A stretch of DNA of 64,000 nucleotides from Chloranthus sessilifolius. Lineage: Eukaryota > Streptophyta > Magnoliopsida > Chloranthales > Chloranthaceae. The notes beneath the pieces are model-generated. The model had not been told where the DNA came from, ran no database searches, and saw only the letters and a program-made list of their open reading frames with translations. The position numbers were made by a program, and so were the translations under genes. The first letter of the stretch is position 1, and every line of letters starts with the position of its first letter. The stretch lies in assembly GCA_021018995.1 (NCBI GenBank), contig CM037593.1, forward strand, positions 35,973,810 through 36,037,809, read 5' to 3'. This document shows, one piece after another, positions 10,931-22,231 of the stretch.

Positions 10931-11825
10931 TTATTATTAATTAACATTGGAAAAATTATCTTTATGAGGAGGCCCTCAATTAAAGTTTTATTTGGGTTTT
11001 TATTTTTAAGATCTAATTAAATATAAGTCACTTAGGATTTTAAAATAATTTTTTTGAATATCTCTTCCTGAATTTTTCTAATTTTGATGATTTTTTTTTA
11101 TCGTATTGAAAAATAGATTTGCGGGCCTATTAGTTGACCATAGATGTGAACCGATCTATCGGTATCTAAGAGAAGATAAGTAGTTCCTCTATCATTCAAG
11201 AGCAAGGGAAGAACATGTAGCAACTTGCCTAGATCTCGTATTTCCCACATATTTAGTCCATCAATCGATAATGGTTATATCATGATGTACTGAACTAGCT
11301 AGACACTTCCTTCGGTTCCTTCTTGATGAATACAGGCCGAAAATCAAATGGTTCCAAAGAAATAGAAGAATTCCTGTATCATGATTTTTGTCCGCACTAA
11401 ATAATTTTTTACTATCGCTTATTTCATCAAATTTTTTCCAATTCTTTTTTTTCTTAATGCTACCATTTCTCCCTGATTACAATTTTTTTGTTCTCGCCAA
11501 ATAATTTTTTATTCCTGACTTGGTGACTATTATTTTCATAGGCAATAGACACCGTTAACAATATTATCTATCAAGGATTAAAATATCGGTTTCATTTTTG
11601 GTTTTGAGATTGGCCGAAATATCGCCTGAAATTTTACATTTCATAAGCTATAATGCCCAAAATTTTGAAGTATGTTATCGACTTATTGTTTCGCAGCCGA
11701 CCAAAATCAATATGATTTGGTTATCAACCGAAATTTTGAACCATGTTATCGGTATCAATTGGTTTTGTAACAGATAACGATCGCCATTACATGAAGTAAT
11801 CGGTCGACATGTTAAACATCAAATT
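10931..11825. other. Noncoding spacer with a diverged foldback remnant
   Basis: AT-rich, no coding signal. At about 11570-11790 words such as GGATTAAAATATCGG, GGCCGAAATATCG and CCGAAATTTTGAACC recur in both orientations; these resemble the AAGGATCAAAAT-ended foldback elements at 26588 and 60214. Nothing recognisable between 10950 and 11560. Confidence 0.45.
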
Positions 11826-11829
11826 GATG

Positions 11830-12237
11830 CTCTCTATACATGATGACTCTCTTATAATGTGTGGTGGATAGATCAATCAAATTCGGCAGGTTTGCAAAAT
11901 CCTCGAAGTTTATCAAGAAGCCTCCGGTCAATAGGTGAATTTTGAAAAATCCAATATATTCGGTATTAACATATTTGATACTCACCTGAATAGCTGGTCC
12001 AATGAAGTTAAGCTCGACCCTGTCAAGTTTCCACTCAAATATATCGGCGCTCCCATAGGCATTGGCAAATTAAAATCATTTGCTTGGGATCCAATTATTT
12101 CTAAAATAAATGACAAACTAAGCGGTTGGAAAAACAAAATCCTCTCTAAAAGGAGAAAGGTTGACACTTATTCAATCGGTCCTTAGCGTTTTTCCCACCT
12201 ATTTCCTTTTCATTTACAAATGCTCTACTACGCTGTG
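11830..12237 (+). pseudogene. L1-type LINE reverse transcriptase, 5' fragment
   Basis: One frame gives SIHDDSLIMCGG, matching the FADD active-site box of plant L1 reverse transcriptase but with FA replaced by IH, then a stop at 11869, then QVCKILEVYQEASGQ and the frame from 11935 with FPLKYIGAPIG, ISKINDKLSGWKNKILS. These are the classic post-catalytic LINE motifs. A stop at 12184 follows. The LINE is cut at 12237 by the Athila-like insertion and resumes at 23589. The 5' part of the LINE (ORF1, endonuclease, most RT) is absent, as is usual for 5'-truncated LINEs. Confidence 0.85.
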
Positions 12238-13584
12238 TGGTCGATTTTAAGTGTAACCCTTGCAAGTGCACAAGATCTATTGCAGTATGGCAAGAACAAA
12301 GGTGTCGAACCCATAGGGAAATCTTGAATTTTAATTAATTCTTTCAGAGATTTAAAAACGTCCCTAAGGAAGTACCAAAAGGCAGATTCAATTTAACCAA
12401 AAATTTATCACTTTTTCTAAATGCAAGAAAAATAAATTAATCTAAACAATGAATTACTGATGAATCTAAGAATAATATTTAAATAAGATCAAGAAATATG
12501 CTACCCCAGATTTATACCCCCCTTTCATTAAAGAATCATTCATACCATCACCATCATTCATTCATAAAAATGATTTGAAATAAAGTATGATCATCAATCC
12601 GGCATACCCTATCTAAAAACAATGACTCAGCCTATCATTGCGGTATGAGTCATGTAAGAAGCATAGCGTATCTCGTGATGTGTAGATCAAAACAATAAAA
12701 ACATTAGACTATGGTATTAATCATAAATATGGGTACTTATCTGGGATCGATCTTTCCCGATCTCATCGATTTAGCTCATCTTTGGTGTATGATCTCCTTG
12801 TTCATTCAAAGTCATTCCTCTTTTATTTCTTCCAAAATCTTTGGTTACAATGTCTTTCCTAAATACAATCTATGAATGTAAAGAAGACTAAATCCTAAGT
12901 ACAATCTACCCAAATCAATCCCTAGAAGAAGGAGAAAAGAAGAACTTTTAAAAAGATGCTCCGAGGAGTCTAAAACCAAAAATAATAATGAATAAATAAT
13001 CCTCTAAAAAAAAACTCTCTAAAAAATCTCTAATTATTTCCTAAAAAAATCCGTCTAATTCCTATCTCTAATTCTTGCTCTCCTTTTTTCGAAGTGTTTG
13101 ATCCGCTTTAAATAGAGCCGAAGTTTCCCAGCCGCAGAGGTGTTCCAACTCAAAAATTTAGGGTCGATTAATTGACCCAATAGGGTCGATGCATCGACCT
13201 CCCAAATTTTCGTGAATTCCCGCCGAACTTTACATCAGACACTGCTTCAGTATTTTGGCCATAACTTTCTGTCCCGAACTCGGATTGAGGCGATTCTTAC
13301 GCCGTTGGAAAGCTGACAGAAAGATCTACAACTTTTATGTTTTGACAATTTTATAATTCGGGCATTTTGAAGGTCTAAATTGATATGTAAGTTGCACCAA
13401 GTTCTCGATGACCCAAAATTACAGTGTTTTGACATTATTTTTAGAATTCTTGGGCTGTTTTCTGCACTTGGCTTGTATTTACCTGAAACACTTCAAATTT
13501 AATAATTCTTATAAGATAGCCTTCATCGGATAGCTAAATATAGGTATCTAGGGGTGAAATATCATCATATTTCACTACTCATCA
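12238..13584 (-). repeat. Athila-like 3' LTR
   Basis: 1347 bp, collinear over its whole length with the copy at 22232-23588, with a small number of substitutions and short indels by eye. Contains two perfect palindromes (13161-13178 and 13184-13199) followed by the conserved motif at 13257-13339 ending in GTTGGAAAGCTGACAG ... ACAACTTTTATG. Confidence 0.96.
13161..13339. repeat. Palindrome pair plus conserved LTR motif (Athila LTR)
   Basis: GGGTCGATTAATTGACCC (perfect 18-bp palindrome) and GGTCGATGCATCGACC (perfect 16-bp palindrome), then after about 55 bp the motif CATAACTTT..GAACTCGGATT..CGATTCTTACGCCGTTGGAAAG..CTACAACTTTTATG. The same layout is kept at 23165-23343 in the other LTR. The motif is also found in the Tekay-like LTR at 30885-30965. 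Confidence 0.9.
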
Positions 13585-13598
13585 CACCCCCAAACCTA
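13585..13598 (-). promoter_or_regulatory. Polypurine tract of the Athila-like element
   Basis: On the - strand TAGGTTTGGGGGTG directly precedes the 3' LTR start TGATGAG. It primes plus-strand DNA synthesis in reverse transcription; position and sequence are typical of Athila. Confidence 0.88.
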
Positions 13599-15287
13599 TA
13601 CTTTGCTAGTCTTCGAGCAAAGCAAACTAAAGAAAATAAATGCCACTTTCGTAGGGAACACGATTGCACTTAGCGTATGCAACAAGCCTTTAAACCCCTA
13701 GGTGATCCCTAGTGGAGGAGTTGTGTCTCCTGAGGGTTTACAGTGAAGTTACCCACAAACTTCAATAAATTCCAAACCATCGGCAAAATTGAGTTTTCAA
13801 AACATGATTTTTTATAACATATATACCATTCAAAACTCAAAATCATTAATCAATTCAACATGCGAATCCTCAATATTAAATAACAATATTATACTAATCA
13901 TACTAGCATCCATTCAAATTAGTCTAATGCTCAAATCGTTAGATAACTCATCCATTCATGCTTACTCGTGAAGTGTGTGCATACCCAAACCAAAATTCAT
14001 TCATCTCAGAACTAGTTCAAAAGGAAAATCGTCAGGTCTGTTGTCTAGACTCAATCTTCACTTTAGGTATACTCTTGAAATAAAATTACTCCGATGATGG
14101 GTAAGCTTTCGCACATATGTGAGAGATCAATACAAAACAAGCAAAAAGGTCTCACATGATAACTGAAACACAATGTAATCAATGAACAAAATCAAATCTC
14201 ATAAGAACAGATACTTGTATATCCTAAGTATGTCATATCAAGTGTCATAAGTATTATATATTTACTCTCCACAAGGCAGTTACCAATGCAAGATCAGATC
14301 ATGAAGGTCTTTTGTAGGGTTGTAATGGGGCTCAGGAAAGGGTAAGAAAGAAAGGGAATTGAGATTCAAAATTTCTGAGAAATCGGAAAAGAAACAAACT
14401 TCTGATTTTTCTATTTCTCTTCTTTTTCTTTTCTAATCTCTCACTATTTTTCTCAATATTTTTCTATTTTTCTCAACTTTCTTTTTCTTTTGAAGCACCT
14501 CATATTTTTCATTATTTTTCACAATTTTTTTTTTCTTTTTCTTTTATATTTTTGCCATACACTCTCAAGAACACCACAACTCAAAGATTCTCCACTTACT
14601 CTCTTTTCATTCATTTTCATCTCTCGTTCCTAATTTCTCAGAAATAAGAAGGGTAAACCTGAATTTTCAGAAATGGTGAAGGGTTAAAGGTTAACATGGC
14701 TTATCAAAGAATGTATAAAGGTAAATTTTCCAATAGGCTCAAAGGGGTACTAGAAGGATAAATTTATATGAGGTGGGGCATTTAAGAACAAACGAGCCAA
14801 AGATGGCCTTCAATCATGTCCTTAAAAGATGGTAACCTTGTCTATTTATCTTGAGTAGATATACAGTACGTTCTAACACAATAATATGAATTTGATATCG
14901 TGCAAAGTCACAAGTCAAAATAAAATATATGAGATTATGCAAGATAGTTCGTATTCAAAGAAAACTCCGAGTTTATGTATTCACTCATCAACAACGGATA
15001 TTTGGCTCTAAAGCTTCCTGGGTTTAGTCTCCACTAAGAACCTAAGATTCACCGTTCAAAACAGTTCATCGATTTCTAAATCTTAGCTTGGTATAAGTGT
15101 AAAAATTCTAAGCATGAATATCAAAATTACCCACAAAATATCACATTAAGCTTCATTATCCTAGATACAAGCATTCAAAATCTGACATCGATATTCTAAA
15201 AATTAAATTCACATGCATCATCAACTAAAGTTTGAAAACTATCGAAAAATAATTCATATATAATGGTTCAAAATTTATTTTTTATTT

Positions 15288-15327
<40 letters not shown>

Positions 15328-15677
15328 TGAAGAAAAATAAGAAAGTGATGCAAGATAGAGAATCATACCCCCAAACCTAAAAATGACAATGTCCTCATTG
15401 ATTGAAATAAGTAGCACACTCCCAAACCTGTTGAAAAGTACCTCAACACAAAGATCAGGTGCAGAGAATATATGCATAAAATTAGAACATGACCAAAAAT
15501 AGATTGAAGGTAATGTGGCTACACTAATTTGGAAATTAAAAATAACCTAAACTAAACTAAAAACTAATCTTCTAGAACTAACAAAAACAAAAATGAAAAC
15601 GAAAATAAATAAAACACACTGGGTTGCCTCCCAGGAAGCGCTGAGTTTAAGTGTCGACAGCTCGACCTCTTCATTGA
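13599..15677 (-). other. Athila 3' noncoding region between integrase and LTR
   Basis: Two kilobases without an open frame of substance; an env-like ORF found here in some Athila elements is not recognisable. A pyrimidine-rich stretch (about 14395-14560) and a long T run (15288-15324) are visible. Near 15615 the sequence GGGTTGCCTCCCAGGAAGCGC lies just downstream of the integrase end. Confidence 0.7.
15288..15324. repeat. Poly(T) run, about 36 nt
   Basis: Uninterrupted T run inside the Athila internal region; the poly-lysine reading frame across it is an artefact. Confidence 0.97.
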
Positions 15678-16605
15678 TCAAGAATGTGGGTCACTAAGGT
15701 GCATTGCCTCAATTCTCATCTGGGTCATGGGCTCAAACACCGGTTTAAGACGTTGCCCATTCACTTTAAAAACTCGATTGTCCGTGAGACTGCGGATCTC
15801 AATCGCACCATGCACACTAATAGAAACAACGATCTGGGCCTTCCCATCTCGATTTTTTTTCGGGTGAAGCTTTAGTCTGGAATTAAATAGCCAAACCTTT
15901 TGCCCAATGTGAAACTCTTTCCGAGAAATTGACTCATCATGCAGCTTCTTATACCTTTCTTTGTACATCTTTGAGTTTTCATACGTACCATAGCGTAGCT
16001 CTTCCAATTCACTTAGCTGTAGCCTTCGATTTGATCCTGCTGCTTGTATATCGAAATTTAATCTTTTGATGGCCCAAAATGCTTTATGCTCCAATTCAAC
16101 AGGAAGATGGCATGCTTTCTCGTAGACAATTCTGAACGGAGACATTCCAATTGGTGTCTTGAAGGCGGTACGATAGGCCCACAGAGCATCAGAGAGCCGG
16201 TTTGACCAGTCTCTTCTATCCAATCGTACCGTCTTTTCTAAAATTCGTTTAATCTCTCGGTTCGACACTTCCACCTGACCACTAGTTTGCGGGTGATACG
16301 GCGTTGCAACCTTGTGGGTGACGCCGTATTTCTTCATTAAAGTAACAAAATGGCGGTTGCAGAAGTGCGAACCGCCATCACTAATGATCACACGTGGAAA
16401 CCCGAATCTATTAAAGACATTTTCCTTCAGAAATTTGACCACCACTTTGTGGTCATTTGAAGCAAGTTGCCACAATCCATTTGGAAACGTAGTCAACAGC
16501 TACGAGAATGTATGAATACCTAAAAGATGGGGGAAAAGGACCCATGAAGTTAATCCCCCAAACATCAAAAATTTCAACAATCAAAATCGGGTTAAGGGGC
16601 ATCAT
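15678..16605 (-). pseudogene. Athila-like integrase
   Basis: The open part (15678-16496) holds the second Asp ([10 protein letters not shown]), the Glu ([17 protein letters not shown]) and the long C-terminal portion ([24 protein letters not shown], [37 protein letters not shown]), typical of Athila integrases. In the upstream frame (to ~16605) the first catalytic Asp, normally in DFMGPFP, reads Asn (INFMGPFP), a G-to-A change on the coding strand. Two frame changes separate the pieces near 16495-16560. The enzyme would be inactive. Confidence 0.92.
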
Positions 16606-17095
16606 ATTCCGTTTTGAAATATTTCAAGTCAGCCGACATCTTTGGCATTCTTTGCAAAATTGAGCAAGATCACGAAGATGGAGGGCCAATAGAATGCTTT
16701 GAAGAATTTTCTCAAGTCTTCTCTCCAAAATGGCCTCCAGGCTCCAAAGATGGCGTAAATCTAGAACGCTAAGTTGCTCTTCTTCTGGTACACATCTCCG
16801 ATGATTTGATCAGATCTTGAACAAATGTGGTTCATCCCAAAATAGTAATTGATCCGGGAGAAGAAGAGGTTCTTATCATTCTTTCCCCATTCAAGAGGGA
16901 TTTTGCCCGTGACCAAATAATTCACGATATTGGCAAACCAAGGAACTTTCGTAGCGGAGCGTCAATTGCCATTAATTTCTCATCCTAAAAGTGTCCTGAT
17001 AGGTTCAGTGTAACCAATTCTTCAAGCAAAATACGAGACAAGTGATCGCCACAACATTCTCGACTCCTTTTATCCTTGATTTCGAAATTAAACTC

Positions 17096-17362
17096 TTAAA
17101 GTAGCGTAATCCAAATGATCAATCGTGGTTTGGCATCCTTCTTTGCTAACAAATATTTCAATGCAGTGGTGCAAAAGACCACTATTTTTATCCAAGCGGA
17201 ATAAGAACGAAATTTATCCGGAGCATACACCACATAATAGTTCTTTCTCGGTGGTGGTGTAGTTAAAAGGCATCGATCAACATCTTCGCATAATAAATTA
17301 CGTGAGGTAATTTTTTCACCCTTTGCCCTAAAACAGCTCGATAAGCGTGTCGGATGCATCAC
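17096..17362 (-). pseudogene. Athila-like RNase H region
   Basis: Recognisable by FDKFRSYSAW, FCTTALKYLLAKKDAKPRLI (cf. the VYTDHAALKYLL block) and KNY near the start. The reading frame is a mosaic: the block with the first catalytic Asp is in another frame, and the TDH of the third motif has become CTT. It follows directly after the RT fragment at 17359-17727. Confidence 0.8.
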
Positions 17363-18300
17363 ATGAGTTCGAATGGGAGAGAATAATCCGGTGGTTGGAT
17401 TATTGGTGCAGTTGATAAGAGTTCACGCAGCTTCAGAAATGATTTCATGCAATGCTCATCAAATTCAAAAGGGACATCTTTACCAAGCAAGGTACATAAA
17501 GGTTTAGCCACCTTGCTGAAATCCTTAATGAATCGCCTATAAAATCCAGCATGCCCTAAAAATGATCGAATTTGGTGAACACTCTTTGGTGGGGGCAAAT
17601 TGGCAATTAGGTCGACTTTGGCCTTATCCACTTCAATTCCTTTCTTGGAAACAATATGCCCCAGAACAATTCCTTGTTGAACCATGAAATGGCTCTTCTC
17701 CCAGCTAAGAACAAGTTTAGAATCCACACAACGTTGTAAAACTTGTGCGGTGATTCAAACAAGAACCAAACGTTTTCGAAAACCGCCGAAGCTCCATGAA
17801 CACCTCGATGAACTTGTCAATCATATCCGAAAATATGGCCAACATACATCGTTGGAAAGTAGCAGGTGCATTACATAAGCTGAACAGCATCCTTCGATAT
17901 GCAAAAGTACCGTACGGGCATGTGAATGTCATTTTCTCTTGATCAGGTAGAAAAACGGGCACTTGATTGTATCCCGAATAACCATCAAGAAAGCAATAAA
18001 ACTCTTACCCTGCTAACTTCTCGAGGATTTGATCGATGAAGCGGAAGGAAAATGATCATTTCGTAGGCGTGTTCAATTTTCTATAATTAATGCAGACACG
18101 CCACCTAGTAGTTTCACGAGTAGGCAACAATTCTCCTTTCGCAGTTTCTTTCACAGCGATTCCGGACTTTTTTGGGACAATTTGGATCGACTAACCCATT
18201 CACTATCGAATCGGATAGATGATTCCAAAGATCGAGTAATTTAATGATTTCCTTTAAACGATTTCTTGCATGTTCGGATTAAGTCGCTCTGCGATTCTCT
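17359..18300 (-). pseudogene. Athila-like reverse transcriptase
   Basis: 17717-17962 contains QEKMTFTCPYGTFAYRRM, LCNAPATFQRCM, FSDMIDKFIEVFM; 17359-17727 contains LVLSWEKSHFMVQQGIVLGH, KAKVDLIANLPPPKS, RSFLGHAGFYRRFIKDFSK. The catalytic box (F/Y-M-D-D after IEVF) is absent: the coding strand reads FMELRRFSK, a replacement of both Asp residues together with a frame change. Upstream (18000-18300) the LPTRE..RW VC-YRKLN-type motifs appear in several frames. Clearly dead. Confidence 0.9.
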
Positions 18301-18489
18301 CGATGGTTTTCTTGTCATCTTCTAGATGTATTTTGTGCATACATCGATGGGTCAATCCCTTTTAAATCGCTAGAGTCCATCCGATAGCCGCTTGTGATCT
18401 AGAAGCACTTTCAACGTGTCATGCTCTTGTTCTTCGTGACAACGTGGATGAAATTATCACCTAAACGCTTCTCCCCCGTAAAAGCGTAT

Positions 18490-19496
18490 TTGAGTTTATT
18501 GCAACCGTTTCAATTCCACACAGGTCTCAATTGATGGAGTCGGTTCAGCTTTTACTTCAATGGGTAACGGTTCTATCTTAGTCACAACTTCACATAAGTT
18601 ATCATATGGACATGATAAACTCAACCTCGTCTCTTCGGACTGCTTCCTTTCGGATCCTTTTTCTTCATAGATGGCCAACAAAGCGGTTTCAAATTCTTCT
18701 TTGGTGAGCATTGATGGTAATGCTTCATCCACCACTTCGTCCATCTGATCGATGTAAAACATTCGACCTCATCCTCGTTAGGGAAATGGTTCATCGCATG
18801 AAATATGTTCAATCTGACCTTCATGTTCCCAAAAGAAACGTCCATGACTCCCGTTCGACAATTAATGCAAGCGTTTGCAGTGGCGAGAAACGGACGTCCA
18901 AGGATGATGGGGACTTGATTAATTGATTTAACAGGTGGTTCCATGTCTAAAACAATAAAGTCCACTGGAAAGACAAACTTGTCTATTCCAACCAAAACAT
19001 CCTCGATAATTCCCCTAGGTCTTCTTCGACCCTATCGGCCCGGTTGAGTGTGACCGTGGGTTGCAATTCACCCAATCCGAAGTTTCTCGATATTGAGTAT
19101 GGGATTAGATTCACACTTGCTCCCAAATCCAATAGCGCTTTTCCAATTGGTTGCCCACCAATGACACATGGAACAGCTTGGAACTCCGTGGTCTTTCAAT
19201 TTTTCGTGGGTTTCCAATTGTAATATTGTACTGACTTGATTAGTCAGGAACACTTTCTTGGAAATATGAGTACGCGCCTTTCGCTTACGAGTGCATAAAT
19301 CTTTGAAAAATTTTACATACTCAGGCACTTGTTTGATTGTTTCAAGCAATGGAAGATTTATCTTTACTTGCTTGAATGTTTCGAAAATTTCTTCCATTTT
19401 TGCTGGTCCCTTTCCCATTCTAGATGGAGGAGTTAGGCATTGAGGGAATGGTGCCCTTGGGACAAAAGGTCGAGTTCCATTTTGATTCTTGTTCAT
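18490..19496 (-). pseudogene. Athila-like protease and gag-pol linker
   Basis: 19068-19496 starts with the PFPQxL motif that precedes protease (here PFPQCLTPPS), then FETFKQVKINLPLLETIKQVPEYVKFFKDL, a standard Athila/Tat block. The aspartic protease signature DLGAS is read around 19100-19130 in a frame shifted from that ORF. 18621-18995 carries FPVDFIVLDMEP and PIILGRPFLATANACINCRTG, the second half of the protease, and 18496-18762 is an acidic linker to RT. At least three frameshifts. Confidence 0.88.
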
Positions 19497-19998
19497 GTCC
19501 TAGTTGGATGTTGAGGAGACTCATCCTCGATTACTTTTCTTTTCCCTTCTCTCTTCTTTGCTCTTTCTCTTTCTCTTTTCTTTTCTCTTTCTCTGTTCTT
19601 TTCTCTGATTTGTTTTCTTTCTCTTTTGCTGCTTCTCTTGCTTCATCTTTTTCCTGATCAGATTCCACAGGCATTTCCACTTGATTATCAACTTCTCTTC
19701 CACTTCTCAAAGACCATAATGACTTTCAACCTGTTGACTATTATTCGATGGTCCTGCATCGGTGGTGCTTGACCTCGAGGATTGTTGACGGGTTGGCTAG
19801 GAGCCTACCTTCCTCCTGACTCATCGGGTGATTTGTCAGTTGACTAAATTGATCTATCATCATCTGTTGGAAAGCATGCATGCTTCGCATCACCTTTTCC
19901 TCCATATCAGAATCTCTAGAAACGGTAGCCTGAGGTTGATTAAAATTCTGATTTTTTTGATGTCGAATTCGGATGATAATAAGGAGGGTTCTCGGAAA

Positions 19999-21284
19999 TT
20001 AGAATTCTCGTAGTGGGATTCTTGTGGCGGAAATTTTGTTGTCCACCCATTGTGTTGGCTCAGATCGCTGGTTTACTCGACCATTATTCAAACCACCCCA
20101 TCCTAAGTTGGGGTGATTTTTCCATTCCGGGTTATAGGTATTGGAGTATATGTTTCTACCCTGCCGTTGATAAGATTGAGTCAGATTCACCTCCTCTTGA
20201 GGAGTGGGTTCATCAGGGAATAATGACAAGGTAGTGGGGCACTCATTAGCCATGTAACCTGGGTGGTCACAAATTGAACACACAATGGGGGTGACAGGAG
20301 CTTTAGCTTGCTTGGTCGCAGCTAACAACATATTCATTTGCTTGGACAACATATCAACCTTTGTCGATAGATCAGAGGTATTATTTTTAACATTATACAA
20401 TCCATCTCTTGTCAACACATGAGATTTAGATGCCAAATCCAAGTTAGTTCGCCCCAGAGTTTCACTTTGTATCGAAGTTTGGTATAACTTCTCAAACAAT
20501 GCCCACAATTCATCAGCTTCTTTTGTGGCACATGATCCACCACGCGATGCATCAACCATGCGTCTCTTCGTGAATCACCCATTATAAAAACTTTGGACTG
20601 TTGCCACCTTGGAACTTGATGATTTGGACAACTCTTAATCAATTCCTTAAACGCTCCCAACATTCATGGAATGTTTGAGGTTGTTGGGAAAAGAATTGAA
20701 TCTTCGAACTCAATGGCTTTGGTCATGGGAAAAATATTTTTAAGCCGACGGTGTAGCTCTGCCCAACTCTGAATAGATTGCGGTTCTAAAGAATAAAACC
20801 ACGTTTTTGCCTTGTCCCTTAAAGAGAAAGGAAAGAGTCGGAGTTTAGCTATCTCATCAGTGACATTGTGGACTCTGAACATTTTGCATACCCCAGTGAA
20901 TTCATTTAGATGAACGTGCGGATTTTCATTTGCTAACCCATGGAAAATTGGTAGCATTTGGATCATCGCTGATTTGAATTCATAGTGGTTTCCTGGAATG
21001 GGATCATGCATTATACATTCCTGATCCTCGTAAAAACCAGGATCATTATAATATTCGAGTGTTCTAGGGCCCTCATTGTAATTGTTATTCCCATCATTTC
21101 CATTATTTTCATTATTGCCATTATTGATATTCTGGTTGTTCCTATTCATTTCTTGCCTTTGATCAGCCATGGTATCAGTATGATGATACTGATTCCTTTG
21201 AATTCTGCGATTCTCTCTACAAGATCGTTCGATCTCAAGATTAAATGGTAGCAGATGTGGGTGATGAGAACGAGTAAAGCTCAT
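19999..21284 (-). pseudogene. Athila-like gag
   Basis: 20664-21284 begins with an Asn-rich segment (residues ~45-70) followed by the retrotransposon gag core: FHGLANENPHVHLNEFTGVC, LRLFPFSLRDKAKTWFYSL, SWAELHRRLKNIFP. Frameshifts near 20660 and 20560 lead into 19999-20559, which has the C-terminal part with one zinc-knuckle-like CSICDHPGYMANECP. In this knuckle the usual His is Tyr, so zinc binding is doubtful. Gag would form the virus-like particle in the cytoplasm. Confidence 0.92.
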
Positions 21285-22207
21285 ACACCACGCTCACAAA
21301 CAAAGATTGATGAATCCACAAAAAACTCAAAATATTCAGCTTCAATCGATTAAAGCAAAGATTTTCAATCGATTGACACAAGCGTACAATTTTTTATTTT
21401 TTTTTTAAATTCGAATTTCAAAAATTAAAATTAAAAAAAATTAAATTTTAAACCTAATGGCAATCCTACAAAATCTTATCTAAAAGAGAAAAATAAGGAA
21501 AAAAAATAAAAGATTCCTAAATTTCCTAAGGAAGGTATCCTAAATTTATAAACTTTCTAAAAAATTAATAACAAATTTTAGAAAATCCTAGAATATCTAA
21601 AAGAGGAAAATAAGGAAAAAAAAAAAATCCTACTAAAATAAGAAGTCCTAAAAACCTAAACTTCCTAAAAGACTCCTACAAAATCTAAAATAAAAAGCCT
21701 AAAAATCTCAACTTCCTAAAAATCCTAAATTTATAAACTTCCAAAAAAATTAATAACTAATTTTAGAAAATCCTAGAATATCTAAAAGAGGAAAATAAGG
21801 AAAAAGAATCCTACTAAAATAAGAAGTCCTAAAAACCTAAACTTCCTAAAAGAGTCCTATACAAACTTACCTAAAAGAGAAAAATAAGGGAAAGAATAAA
21901 AGATTCCTAAATTTTCTAAGAAAGGTATCCTAAAAATCTATACTTCCTAAAAAGACTCCTACAAAATCTAAGATAAGAAGCTTAAAAACTTCAACTTCCT
22001 AAAAGACTCCTACAAAATCTAAAATAAAAAACCTAAAAATCTCAACTTCCTAAAAGACTCCTAAAAAAAAATACTTTCCTAAGAGAGAAAAATAAGGGAA
22101 AGAAGAATTTGCAAAGCAAAAATCCAAAATTTGATTTTTTTTTTTATATATTTTTTTTAATCAAAACACAAAAATCCCTAACCGAATTAATCAAAATTTT
22201 GCCGATC
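21285..22207 (-). other. Athila 5' leader with A-rich degenerate repeats
   Basis: Untranslated leader between primer site and gag. From about 21440 to 22110 it consists of recurring words such as CTTCCTAAAAGACTCCTAC, AAAATCCTAGAATATC and GAGGAAAATAAGGAAAAA, repeated four or more times with varying order. A long diverged block (about 21545-21625) recurs at 21730-21810. Confidence 0.85.
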
Positions 22208-22225
22208 TCCCCGGCAACGGCGCTA
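22208..22225 (-). promoter_or_regulatory. Primer binding site, tRNA-Asp type
   Basis: On the - strand TAGCGCCGTTGCCGGGGA. It corresponds to the TGGCGCCGTTGCCGGGGA site typical of Athila elements (tRNA-Asp 3' end) with one mismatch near the 5' end, and lies 6 bp from the LTR. Confidence 0.92.
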
Positions 22226-22231
22226 AAAACT

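Noticed and set aside
15268..15477. ORF with poly-lysine end
   Set aside because: It comes from the 36-nt poly(T) run in the Athila noncoding region.
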